Under the pieces are notes generated by a model, which was given only the letters and a program-made list of their open reading frames with translations, did no database searches and had not been told where the DNA came from. Shown here piece after piece: positions 33,179 to 44,163 of a stretch of 52,720 nt of DNA (positions are counted from its first letter, which is position 1; every line of letters begins with the position of its first letter). Made by a program: the position numbers and the translations under genes. This DNA is from Didymodactylos carnosus (taxonomy: Eukaryota; Rotifera; Eurotatoria; Philodinida; Philodinidae): NCBI GenBank assembly GCA_905250885.1, contig CAJNOQ010000384.1:1-52720 (forward strand), read 5' to 3'.

Positions 33179-34731
33179 AGCTCAATTTTGATGGTTGTTC
33201 TTCTGTTCCATTTACATGCACAAAACATAGTAAATTTTTTTGTTAACCGTTTATTTGATATTTACTTACGACAATCTATAAGGAAGGATCAATTCTTGAT
33301 TACAGTCTAGTTAATCGTTTCATCCTTCAGTTAGGTGCTGTCAATCACTGAAAGTGACTGATCTATCCATACTACGAGTTTTGTTAGTGCTTCGTGTGAA
33401 AGCCCTTTATCTTCTGTATCTTTTCTCGTAGCTTGTTTAGGCTAATTTTTTTCTTTCCGTTTCGAATTGAATAATTTTTGATCAGTAAAAACAAAACAAC
33501 TAGATTATACGTTTTTTTTTCGATTGCTCACATTTCTGTTCTCTAATCTTTTTTTCTGTTTTTGTGTAAAGCTGTGAGACTGTAAACTGTTTTTTCCTAT
33601 ATTCACTGAAAAGTACAATGAAGATTTCTCTGCAAAGCTGGACGCCACATCTTGTGTTTAGCTAACATCAAATAAATATCTAACTCTGTACATTCGTTGA
33701 ACCCTAATGTATTGATTATGATCCTTTCTAACAGAATATTTTGGAGAAACGACATCGGATCATGTACTTTTAGTATCATTCATTAATCGTAATATTCTGA
33801 TCACGTTTTGAAGCTTTACAGCGTTACAAATTCACCAATGGACCCGATGTGAAAAAAGCATTTTTCCCTATATAAAACTTTGTCGAATTGTTGCTCATTA
33901 AGAACAAACTAATATTTTCGAAAACAGAATACTCTAGTAAAGCCTACAGACTTACCGATCAAATTTTTTATGCAGAAATGCTGTCACAAAGTCTACATCA
34001 GTTGCAACGATTAAATAATATACAATCGTAAAAATGTAGAGGTCATCATGTAGAGCATATTCGGAATATATAAATCCGTCATGGAAAACCCGAAAAAAAT
34101 TTTCATTTAGGGAAGAGAGCCGCTCTACAATATATTACTCCTACTCAGATTCTAGATGGAGACATGAATCAAAAGCATTTTCGAAGTTCGCAATATGAAC
34201 CAGAGACTTGCTAGTTTTCGTAATGATCGATTAGTATTTATAAACAATTGTTTAATAAACCACTTAGTGAGTTTTTTTCAAAATGACATGCCAGAAAAGC
34301 ACTTTTTTAAAGATAAAAATGGATTTATGATACAGTTAGTCTCTAGGAAACATGCTTTTATAATGTAGATTGCACTCAATAAGTACGAATCTGACGCTCT
34401 TTGCAATTAAAAATGAAGTTTTATAAAAAATACGAAGACTTTTCACCAGTTGACTCATTGCAGACGGCGTTCACTTATTTTGTCTCGCATGTAGCCGGAT
34501 ACTTCTTAGGTCTAAAGAAATATGCGACTTTTACCACCAGTATAAGATTTTTGAATGTTTTCTCAGCATTTAGGACAAACGTCCAAACCGTCCCATACAA
34601 CTTTTCTACTTCATGTACCATCCGTTTAAAGCCAGTGTCCTATCTAAATATTACTCGCATAAAAATCTACTCTATTTGTATTCATTCAGCACCAAGTTCA
34701 CATTTAGAGCACATTCAAGTTCAAAACTAGT
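33179..34731. other. Intergenic, no supported gene
   Basis: A 1.55-kb AT-rich region between the MATH-BTB gene and the H3 3' end. The ORF at 34401-34730 has no motif. The opposite strand here has a weak C2H2-finger look (VCPKC followed by a stop) that I do not trust. Confidence 0.5.
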
Positions 34732-34747
34732 AGCCGTGAAGACGGCT
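34732..34747 (-). promoter_or_regulatory. Histone 3'-end stem-loop of H3
   Basis: On the minus strand, 38 bases after the stop, AGCCGT-CTTC-ACGGCT forms a 6-bp stem with a 4-base loop, preceded by ACCAATC. This is the SLBP/U7-dependent processing signal of replication-dependent histone mRNAs. The loop is CTTC rather than the usual TTTC. Confidence 0.93.
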
Positions 34748-34785
34748 GATTGGTTTTTTGTGTATATTGTTGTTGAAACTGCTAC

Positions 34786-35315
<530 letters not shown>

Positions 35316-35405
35316 CTAGGATTCTAAGACAGAATTGAGTTGTTGTTGAAAACAAATCTTTTCACAATGTCGATGAGATGAACAGAATTGTGTCTACACA
35401 TTCAA

Positions 35406-35413
35406 TATATATA
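35406..35413 (-). promoter_or_regulatory. TATA box of H3
   Basis: TATATATA on the minus strand, 106-113 bases upstream of the H3 ATG, in the divergent H3-H4 intergenic region. Confidence 0.6.
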
Positions 35414-35574
35414 GCTTGTAAGACGAAGAACAAGGAAAACAAAAGAGCTCATTCTTTATTGGCTCGTCAAATTTGGATGGATATGGACAGACTTCATTTT
35501 CACTTACAGAAAAACATGTGTCCACATATGTCGAATAGAGAAAACACGAAAAAGAAATCACATTGTGCTCAAAC

Positions 35575-35581
35575 TATATAA
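35575..35581 (+). promoter_or_regulatory. TATA box of H4
   Basis: TATATAA, about 119 bases upstream of the H4 ATG at 35694. Its spacing is similar to that of the other three histone genes. Confidence 0.65.
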
Positions 35582-35693
35582 ACAGTGTTTATTTTCATAG
35601 TTTTATCACTCTAACTGTTTCGTCGTTGCAAATCGAACGTACTGAACTGTTTTTCATTCGCATCATTTTACTTCAAAACATTTATTACTAATC

Positions 35694-36062
<369 letters not shown>

Positions 36063-36093
36063 AAATTAGCTACAACAACAAACTAAACCAATC

Positions 36094-36109
36094 AGCCGTC
36101 TTCACGGCT
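36094..36109 (+). promoter_or_regulatory. Histone 3'-end stem-loop of H4
   Basis: AGCCGT-CTTC-ACGGCT, 31 bases after the H4 stop, preceded by ACCAATC. The stem-loop and flanks are identical to those of H3 over 28 bases. No clear purine-rich downstream element was seen. Confidence 0.94.
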
Positions 36110-37345
36110 ACTATTTTTTATCTCAGATGAGTTTTTAATATGCAGTTGTGCTACTCTGTAAAACTTATAAAAGTTAATATCACTTAAATTGAGTTATAAT
36201 TTAGTCGGAAAAGTCCGATTTTGATTTCGGACTGGACTTCTTGTGCAACCTGGCAAACGTGTAAGGGAAATCGTGTCGTCTAGTAAACAACTAAGCACAG
36301 TTGCAACTTCCTCTTTTGTACAAAGCTAGCGCAAAATCTTTTATACTTTATACTCAATTCAAGGTGTTACTACTTACGTTCTGTGATTTAACGACACATG
36401 AGAAAAACTACTGGCAAGCTTTGGTTGGAGTGTTACCTTTGTTTGTAACTTTGTGTCAGGCGATCAGGTCACTGCAACTTGGAGCAAATACTTTGGATCC
36501 ATTCGTTCATACTAAAAATACACGGAATATTTTTATCCCTTGATAAAACTGTATACATACATATCAAGACGAAACAGATTTGGCTGGATTTAGATTGGAG
36601 ATGAGTTAAAGAAAATATATTTTGCAGCCTACTTTTATCGTTCCGTTAACAATAACTAAATATAAGTAGTTCCAGTTTAGAGGCATGTTGCTATATGTCT
36701 GTTGGTGCGAGGTTCCTTTTTATTGCAAGAAACCCTGAAGGCGGACGTGGTTAAAAATGGAAAAAGTTTCCGCATGCTCTCCAACCATGCAAGAACTCTC
36801 AGTGTCTTTTCGATTTAAGTATCCAGTCCAACTTACAATCTTTATTCCGAGCAATCAACAAGAGCCAGTTTAACGCAAAATCTCATTTCAATAACACGAG
36901 TAGACATAAGTCAGTATGATTATCAGTAACGTGCAAAAAAAAATTCAACTCGGAATAATACCCGCCAAATGTTTCGTGTTCATATGAATACTATGTCCGT
37001 AGATAACGATCACTAAGACGATTTATGTTTGACAGCTCCTGTAATTAGGGATTGTGTGATTATGCTAAAAATCATATTCTTTTTTCATTTCAAAGTTTTT
37101 TTCATAACGTAGAAATCACTTTTCGTTACGTAATTGTTTACAAAAGGATAAATCCGAATAGCTAGCCATCAGACTATTATAACAGTGTTTAGAGTTTTGT
37201 TAAAAATGACAAATGAGTCATCAGGTGAACGGTTTATCCTAAAATCATTCTCTACATACTGTTTGCTCTCGATCAACTCCCGACGTTAGAATTCATATCA
37301 AATAGCACTAGCATATTGAAAACATAAGATTTCAAAATTTTGAGT
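36110..37345. other. Intergenic between the two histone pairs
   Basis: 1.24 kb separating H4 and H2A. A small hairpin (GTCGGAAAAGTCCGA near 36204) is the only structure noticed. ORFs here (for example 36301-36543) have no motif. Confidence 0.5.
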
Positions 37346-37361
37346 AGCCGTGAAAACGGCT
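37346..37361 (-). promoter_or_regulatory. Histone 3'-end stem-loop of H2A
   Basis: On the minus strand AGCCGT-TTTC-ACGGCT, 38 bases after the stop, preceded by CCAAAC as in the animal consensus. The loop is the canonical TTTC. Confidence 0.94.
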
Positions 37362-37399
37362 GTTTGGGTTTTGAGTTCTTCTGCAGTTGATGATGGAGA

Positions 37400-38036
37400 T
37401 TAAACTTTCTCAACTACAGCAGCGCTTTTTTTCGATTTTTTCGCATTTATGCCTGGTTCACGTGGTGTATCACTCCCTCCACCGGCTGACTTTTTAGGCA
37501 ATAATGTTTGATTAATATTTGGTAAAACACCACCTTGTGCTATTGTTACCTGAGAGAGTAATTTGTTTAACTCTTCATCATTACGTATTGCCAATTGTAA
37601 ATGGCGTGGAATTATGCGTGTTTTTTTATTGTCACGTGCAGCATTTCCAGCCAATTCAAGTATTTCGGCACTCAGGTATTCAAGAACAGCTGCCAAATAA
37701 ACCGGTGAACCTAAAAAAAAAGATTTTTTAATGTATCAGTTAAGTGAAAAAATAATATTTTATCAAAGATTTTAATTAAGTATTAACGAAGCTGATGTAA
37801 ACCACGTTTTGTGCGTAAATTTTGTATCCTCCACGATAATGTCTCAATTGGAATTTTTGAGACTTTAGAATTTTAAATGTTTTACCTGCACCAACTCTTT
37901 CTGAATAATTTCCACGACGTAAATGACGGTGAATACGTGAAACTGGAAATTGTAAACCGGCACGACCGGAACGAGATTTTCCTTTACCACGCGCTTTTCC
38001 ACCAATAATACCACTTGATTTTCCACGACTTGACAT
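37400..38036 (-). CDS. Bdelloid-type enlarged histone H2A variant
   Basis: Core histone H2A of an unusual type. Exons: 38036-37886 and 37710-37400, with a 175-bp phase-1 intron interrupting Gly51; total 154 codons (153 residues, canonical animal H2A about 130). The histone fold is standard: [40 protein letters not shown], and [19 protein letters not shown] with acidic-patch residues. Changes include LLSQV for LLGRV and [11 protein letters not shown] for PNIQAVLLPKK. After LLPKK a 29-residue tail ([11 protein letters not shown], then a Lys/Ala/Val end) replaces the usual short one. It ends VEKV, with no SQ[E/D]-aromatic motif, so it is not H2A.X, and it lacks H2A.Z features. It matches the description of the bdelloid H2A variants; which class (H2Abd1/2/3) I cannot tell. 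Confidence 0.96.
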
Positions 38037-38133
38037 TGTTAAAATTAATATCGTTAAAGAGCAGAGAAGAAATGAATATGTTGTATCCCCGTAGCTAGAA
38101 ATAGAATGAATGGTAGCAGGAGGAATGTAGTTC

Positions 38134-38141
38134 ATATATAT
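38134..38141 (-). promoter_or_regulatory. TATA box of H2A
   Basis: TATATATA on the minus strand, about 100 bases upstream of the H2A ATG, in the 341-bp divergent H2A-H2B promoter region. Confidence 0.6.
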
Positions 38142-38257
38142 AGTCATAGGAGAAAGAGAAATACACCAATCAAAACGTTTCTTTTCTTCATGCACATACA
38201 CATGCGACAAGTGAAAATGCGCAATTTTGATTTGTCAATTCAGTTCTCTTTTCTGAC

Positions 38258-38265
38258 TATAAATA
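38258..38265 (+). promoter_or_regulatory. TATA box of H2B
   Basis: TATAAATA, 113-120 bases upstream of the H2B ATG. Confidence 0.65.
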
Positions 38266-38377
38266 CAGAACGTTTTCTTCCAATTTCATCTCATTCTGAC
38301 TTTGAGTTTGTACGTCTACAAGGACTCTCGCTTTCTCTTTCTTTGTTAACTGCCTAAAATTATCAAAATTTTACTCT

Positions 38378-38825
<448 letters not shown>

Positions 38826-38857
38826 ACTAAAAATTGAAAAATTCTATAAAACCAAAC

Positions 38858-38873
38858 AGCCGTTTTCACGGCT
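38858..38873 (+). promoter_or_regulatory. Histone 3'-end stem-loop of H2B
   Basis: AGCCGT-TTTC-ACGGCT preceded by ACCAAAC and followed by ACC, very near the animal consensus layout. It has the same stem and TTTC loop as H2A. Confidence 0.94.
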
Positions 38874-40365
38874 ACCTAACTTTGTAATCTTATGTTTACA
38901 TATAGATGATGCCGCGTTATGCATAATTTTAACCAAATTCATATAAAATGTAATAAAAAGTTGAAAAGAGATCAAATAAATTCTGGTTAGAGTTCGTACG
39001 GCTTCGTGTCTACTGAGAAGTCTTAATTCGCAAAACAATGTGTCTGAAAACGGCACTGGTAAACTCTAAATGTGTTTTGGAGTCTCTGGACCAAACAGCG
39101 ATTAAACGCCGTGCTGGATGTTTTTTTGTCGGCTTAGTAAATTGAAAATTTTCTCATCCGGTATTTTTTATCCCATCGGATATTGGAGTGAAAAGAGTCG
39201 TATGAAAAAAGTGAGTAAAAGAACTGATAGTCTAAAAAGAGTGTTACCTAAGTACTTTTGTTTATTTTTGTGTGAACAAAACATGCTGAGATTTTTGCTG
39301 AAGAAATCAGAATAGGTGCTACTTTATTAAATGAAGAGGATTTACTGACATCTCTAGGCTTATTGAGATTGCTTTAAATTTGATCAAATCAATTCCTAAT
39401 TTACTTGCTGTTATCGATGTCTGTTTTGTCAAAAATTCGAAAGAATATAATATACAAGGTAACGCTCGTCTCCACTCGCTCGGTCCCTTGACATTATTAA
39501 GTTGGATCTGCGCAAGCGATTTTTATGTATAAGGTTCGTAATCTGATATAAATATATCTAATGTCTGTAGAAATCTAAACATATTTCTGAATTCAAAACA
39601 ATGCTCACACTTCCCTTCGGTCGACGCTCGCTGGAGACCTGCCTAAGAGATCTTCTGGACTTTTTCTGTTTTCATGTGTAAGGCTCAGAATCTAATATGA
39701 ATATAAAGAGCAAAAATCTGAAGAGGTCTAAAACTATTTCTGAATTGAAAACAATCCTCACGCTTCCCTTCTGTCGGCGTTCACAACCAGTATATATGAG
39801 AAATGCTATGAACTTGTCTAAACCATCTAATGTATTATAAAGCTAAAAGGTTTTCTGCACACCCTCTGCAGATCCCAAGAAGCTTGGAAGTATTTCTGAT
39901 TGATTTGTTATAACAGATTATCTATACACTGTCAATTTTATTATCCGTATACCACTCTTTTTGTATTGCCACAGTTGACGGCTATCTGGCGACATCTACC
40001 CCCGGCCTACAGAAAACGTTTGCTTAGCTGTTTACCTGTCTGCATCAGTAGATATTTCAGATGATCTCTTTGAATATTTTCTCTCTTATGTAAAAAATAA
40101 TTTTCTAATTTTGTCTCTTGTGATTCACTTATCCATAGAATATCTGACAGCCATTTTTCTGTATTGTGCGCACACACACAGTGTTTCTAACATTACGCGT
40201 ACGCCTTTGTTCCAAAGCGTACGGTACGCGAACTAAATTGAAAATACGCTTTGTATCAACCAATAGAAAAAGACAGAACGATAAAATCCACGAATTACCA
40301 CGCTTATGTACGCGCTGCTCAAAATTCTCATTAGAAACCCTGCACACACAGACAACTATTTTGTA
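38874..40365. other. Intergenic, no supported gene
   Basis: The right flank of the histone quartet. It holds the tandem repeat at 39456-39795. Other ORFs (39118-39315, 40129-40366) lack motifs. Confidence 0.5.
39456..39795. repeat. Degenerate tandem repeat, period about 150 bp
   Basis: The segment from 39533 (GGTTCGTAATCTGATATAAA) recurs from 39682 (GGCTCAGAATCTAATATGAA). Both copies continue with TTTCTGAATT...AAAACAAT and then CTTCCCTTC.GTCG.CG. A partial first copy (CGCTCGTCTCC...TTTTATGTATAAGG) precedes at 39456-39532. The repeat is non-coding, and no link to a known family is seen. Confidence 0.6.
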
Positions 40366-40489
40366 AGGCCTTGTCTACACTACACTACAAAAGTTAAAGG
40401 AGCTTTAAGCAATTCTATTGGCTTAAACTAACTTTTAGCCAATAGAATTCCTTAAAGCTCCTTTAACTTTTGTAGTGTAGACAAGGCCT
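40366..40489. mobile_element. 124-bp hairpin MITE with TA target duplication
   Basis: The two ~60-bp halves are near-perfect reverse complements, with termini AGGCCTTGTCTACACTACA, and TA flanks at 40364-40365 and 40490-40491. The left arm carries one extra ACTAC. TA flanks fit a Tc1/mariner-type MITE. Because the flanks extend the palindrome (TAAGGCC / GGCCTTA), the exact terminus is uncertain by a base or two. Confidence 0.8.
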
Positions 40490-40779
40490 TAGAGCCTAGA
40501 CTAAAGTCAAGGCAAAATTGATGAAATTAGGGTAGAACTGAATGTTGTTGACGGTCGATGTCAAAAATCATTCTGTATGGAAGAATCTCAAACGAACTTC
40601 AAATTGGATTAATGTAACCTATAGTGGTAGCATCAACAAATGTCTGTTTTAGATCTTCAAGATAGTTTGAATGAAATCTTTTGAAATTACTATTTGTCTC
40701 CAGTGTTACTTGCTTTTGTTTTAGATTTATAACTGCTTTATTATAGCTTTTAATTTTCCGTAATGATAATTATTACTTT

Positions 40780-41600
40780 CAGTGAATGTAAAGAAGATTT
40801 TTGGATTGTCAATGAAGAAGATGATATTTAATTAAATTGTTTATGTATATCTCCTTGTTCTTATTTACAGCTTTTGACTCACTTGCATTGTTATTTAGCT
40901 GGTAAATATTTCTAAAACGAACAGTTCGAACAGATCCGATAAACAATAGAACAACTTATTGAAAGTATTAAGAAAAAGTAGATAAAGAAAAAGAACAAAA
41001 AATAGAGACTGCTATTAATAGTGTGTTAAGTAACATCGTTAACATTTTTCTTTCGAACAGACGAATATTCAATTCAATTATAAATGGATTGCACAACACT
41101 AAAAATTACAATTGAAAAAAGTAAAGAAGAAATTAATACTGATTTTGAGCATTACATGTTTTAAGAACAAAATATTGAACCAGAGTATGGTTAACTAAAA
41201 CGGATCGTCAGCATCAGCCATGATATTATTCTGACTCCACCCGAAGATTATACTCTATTGAAAACGCTTCAACAGCCAAAATACTAACTTTTGTTTAAAG
41301 TCATTAAAATATATATACTATTAAACTAGTATCACCCTGGGATGGCGATTGTCAAAGTGAACGCCAACGTCAAATAAGTCCATGTCTGTTATTTCACTTG
41401 ATTATTACTGAATTTGCATCACTTTTATCGTTCAATCCCAATAAGAAAAATTAATTAAAAGTTTAAAAATAAGAACAGAACAGTTTAGACGATAATAGCA
41501 ACAACAGCCAGATAAAAAAGATCTCAGAGAAAAGCTCAGAAAGAATTCAAAAGATTTTCCTCAGCTTTAATTATGAGTTATATAAACTGAAATTTCGGAA
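40780..41600 (+). pseudogene. Possible decayed coding relic
   Basis: Short stretches read like protein when frames are joined by eye: CKEDFWIVNEEDD, LLTHLHCYLAGKYF, TIEQLIESIKKK and ITIEKSKEEINTDFEHYMF, each ended by stops or shifts. The middle looks like a helical, Lys/Glu-rich coiled-coil region. I do not recognise a family, and chance similarity is possible. Confidence 0.2.
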
Positions 41601-41658
41601 ATTTCTCCGAAATAATTTTTCTCTCAGCGCCGTATGCGCTCACGAGTAGATGATGCAC

Positions 41659-42021
41659 TAGAGAAGCGCACGGGTACCATTTTCGTAACCGTACCCGATC
41701 CGAAAATTTTTTTTCCACCCGTACCCGATCCGATCTGACAACTTTGTACCCGTACCCGACTTATGCCTAAAAGTTTTTCTCCGTTTTTTTTTTCCAGCTA
41801 AAAACTTTCGTTTTTCGGCTGAAGATATCAAATTATTATTACGTTCTTAAATAATTCTTTTTAAACCTTCGTGTATTTTAGTTAAACTTCTGTATTTTTC
41901 CACTAAAATTTTGTGGGTTTTCCACTAGAACCTTACGGTTTTCGGATAAATTAAAAAATTAGTACCCGTATCCGGCAACTTCGTACCCGTACCCAACCTT
42001 CGGATCGGGTGCACATCTCTA
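41659..42021. mobile_element. 363-bp hAT-type MITE
   Basis: The left end is TAGAGAAGCGCACGGG; the right end read inward is TAGAGATGTGCACCCG (12 of 16 match). It is flanked by TGATGCAC (41651-41658) and TACTGCAC (42022-42029), a 6-of-8 match expected for an aged 8-bp hAT duplication. Several GTACCCG / GATCCG repeats sit just inside each end. No transposase is encoded. Confidence 0.8.
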
Positions 42022-42309
42022 TACTGCACTCCAGCACTTTGTCATCGAGTATATCGACAAATTCACCATAGCATAAGAAAGATTAGTGTTTTAATACCAG
42101 AAAGTTAATTTTGTTCTACAAACTCGGCATCACATTAGATAGAATGGGTGGTTGAGTTTGCTTTAGAAATTCATTCGCAAAAAAATACTAAATATTCGAG
42201 AAATTCAACATTCGCAGTAAAACGACTGCTAAGTCGGCAACATCACAACCACTAAAAATGAATAAAAACCGCCACTTCAACAATAGATCTGAAATTGTTT
42301 TTACTGTAT

Positions 42310-42802
42310 CAGAGCTGGGCAAGTCACGGGTTTTCCAAGTCACAAATCAAGTCAAGACATGAGTCATAACATTTTCTCTTAAATCAAGTCACAAGTCATG
42401 ATTTGAAATTTTTTTTTCGTAGAAAAATACCCATAGCAGAGAGAGCTACTATGCATTTCAAATTAAAAGACCGATGGCGGTTTCTAAAATAACTGTTGAG
42501 CAAAAAAGTAGCTAGAAAGTTCTGGCTTTGGCCATTCGAAAGAGGAGACTTGCGGACATGTTTCATAAGCAGAAATGTTTTCTGGAAAGTCTTTTGAAAA
42601 TCCCACTGTGTCTCAAAAATTTCTAATAGGGTTATATCGCTTTTATATAGCTCAGAGTGTCGTCTTCAAAAGGGAGTCAAGCGAGATCTTGATGTTCAGC
42701 GGTTCGGGTGAGGTATCGGATTTCCTTCGAGTCCCAGTACTGATACCCGGTGACTATCAAGTCACAAGTCAAGTCATTTTTGATTTGACTTGCCCAGCTC
42801 TG
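42310..42802. mobile_element. 493-bp hAT-type MITE with 17-bp perfect TIR
   Basis: Both ends read CAGAGCTGGGCAAGTCA inward, with no mismatch. Flanks are TACTGTAT (42302-42309) and TACTGTAC (42803-42810), a 7-of-8 match for an 8-bp hAT target duplication. Multiple AAGTCA words just inside both ends look like subterminal transposase sites. The internal ORF at 42575-42844 crosses the right end and is not a gene. Confidence 0.87.
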
Positions 42803-43198
42803 TACTGTACTGTATTTTTAAAACTTTATATTTCGTCATGTTGATATTAAACAAACATCTAAATTTAGCACATGGTATCGAAATGCGGTTTTAAAAAAAA
42901 GTAAATCGTCTGCAGATTATATGTTGAACAAGAAGAATCATACGGTACAATTTGATAAATCTATTATGATCAGAGACGTCCACTTTAGCTTCGTTCAAAC
43001 GTTATTTAAAAAACAACGAGACCATGCTTCTTTAAAGTCGATAATAGTATATTTCTATAGAAACGTATTACTATTATCGACTTTACTACACATAAAAATG
43101 AAAACCTAACCCATGATGTCCTTCTGATCAAAACATTGTTTTCAGAGTAAGTCACATGCGGAAAAGTTACTGAAAGAAATATAGTATAAGAAAGATTT

Positions 43199-43593
43199 GG
43201 TCGTTTTGGTATTATGGACTGGACTGAACTACTTTTTTAGAGTCCATGGACTGAAAAAACTATTTTTCATGGACTCGGACTGGACTGAACTCAGCATTTT
43301 AAGTCCATATGGAGCTCTGCTACGCGTGACGTACAACACAGTTTTTCTGACTTGTCAGAAAGTCTTACAGGATTAATAAGTGTGTGGATGACTCAATCAG
43401 TTGAGTGAAAAAATTCTTCGTCAGACTAACCTTCTATCCATACCACTGAAAGTTCTTCTAATACTCCGAGCTCAGTCCCGTCCATGGACTGAAAAACTCT
43501 AGTTCAGTCCAGTCCGAGCCCATGAAAAATAGTTTTTTCAGTCCATGGAGCCTAAAAAAGTAGTCCAACCCAATCCACAATATCAAAACGACC
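43199..43593. mobile_element. Foldback element with ~95-bp arms (GGACTGGACTGAAC repeats)
   Basis: 43199-43293 pairs with about 43500-43593 as an inverted repeat. Termini are GGTCGTTTTGGTATTATGGA and, from the right, GGTCGTTTTGATATTGTGGA. The arms are built from repeated GGACT / AGTCC words. No clear target duplication was found. Confidence 0.75.
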
Positions 43594-43647
43594 TGTTTTT
43601 CCTCGATGCAAGTGAATCCAAAATGTTTTTCGAGTATAAAATCAACT

Positions 43648-44163
43648 ATGGACTGACGAGGGAACCACCCGAGGTGGTAAATCGCATATTGATCGAAATC
43701 TAGAGGGTTATAGATTATCGACCACGCCGACTCCTAATATGACCGTGAGGTTTCCCTATGACCCTTCGAAGATCTGATTTTCTGGAAAACCAGTTTTTCA
43801 GAAACTCTAAAAAATAACCAAAACCTTTCTTAACGAAATATACTTATAAATTTTTTATTAAATGTTTTTTGTAAGTTCTATAACTTTGCAAAGAAAGGCG
43901 GTATAGGGCGGAAAGACATCTCATTTTAATCAGAAATTTGCGTGCTACAATTATATCTCGTTAAGAAAGGTTTTGGTTATTTTTTAGAGTTTCTGAAAAA
44001 CTGGTTTCTCCAGAAAATGAGATCTTCAAAGGGCCGTGGGAAAACTCCATGATCATATTCGGAATCAGCATGGTCGATAACCTATAACCCACTAGATTTC
44101 TATCAAAAAGCGATTTGCCACCTCATCAGTGCGATTTGGGTCCCTCATCAGTTCAATCCATAC
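43648..44163. mobile_element. Foldback element with ~200-bp arms
   Basis: 43650-43850 is the imperfect reverse complement of about 43960-44160. The innermost parts (TTTCAGAAACTCTAAAAAAT and AACCAAAACCTTTCTTAACG) are identical in both arms, and the outer parts are more diverged. The sequence to the right of the right arm (CCATACGGAGCTCGGCAACA) resembles 43309-43325 inside the previous foldback, suggesting insertion of one element into a relative of the other. No coding capacity. Confidence 0.78.

Noticed and set aside
34401-34730. 109-residue ORF next to the H3 3' end, and a C2H2-finger look on the opposite strand
   Set aside because: The ORF has no motif. The VCPKC fragment on the minus strand is followed by a stop and lacks the His pair in frame.
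42575-42844. 89-residue ORF
   Set aside because: It crosses the right terminus of the hAT MITE, so it cannot be a gene of the element.
43646-44163. A clean target-site duplication for the 43648 foldback
   Set aside because: The best 9-bp flanking match was only about 4 of 9 positions.
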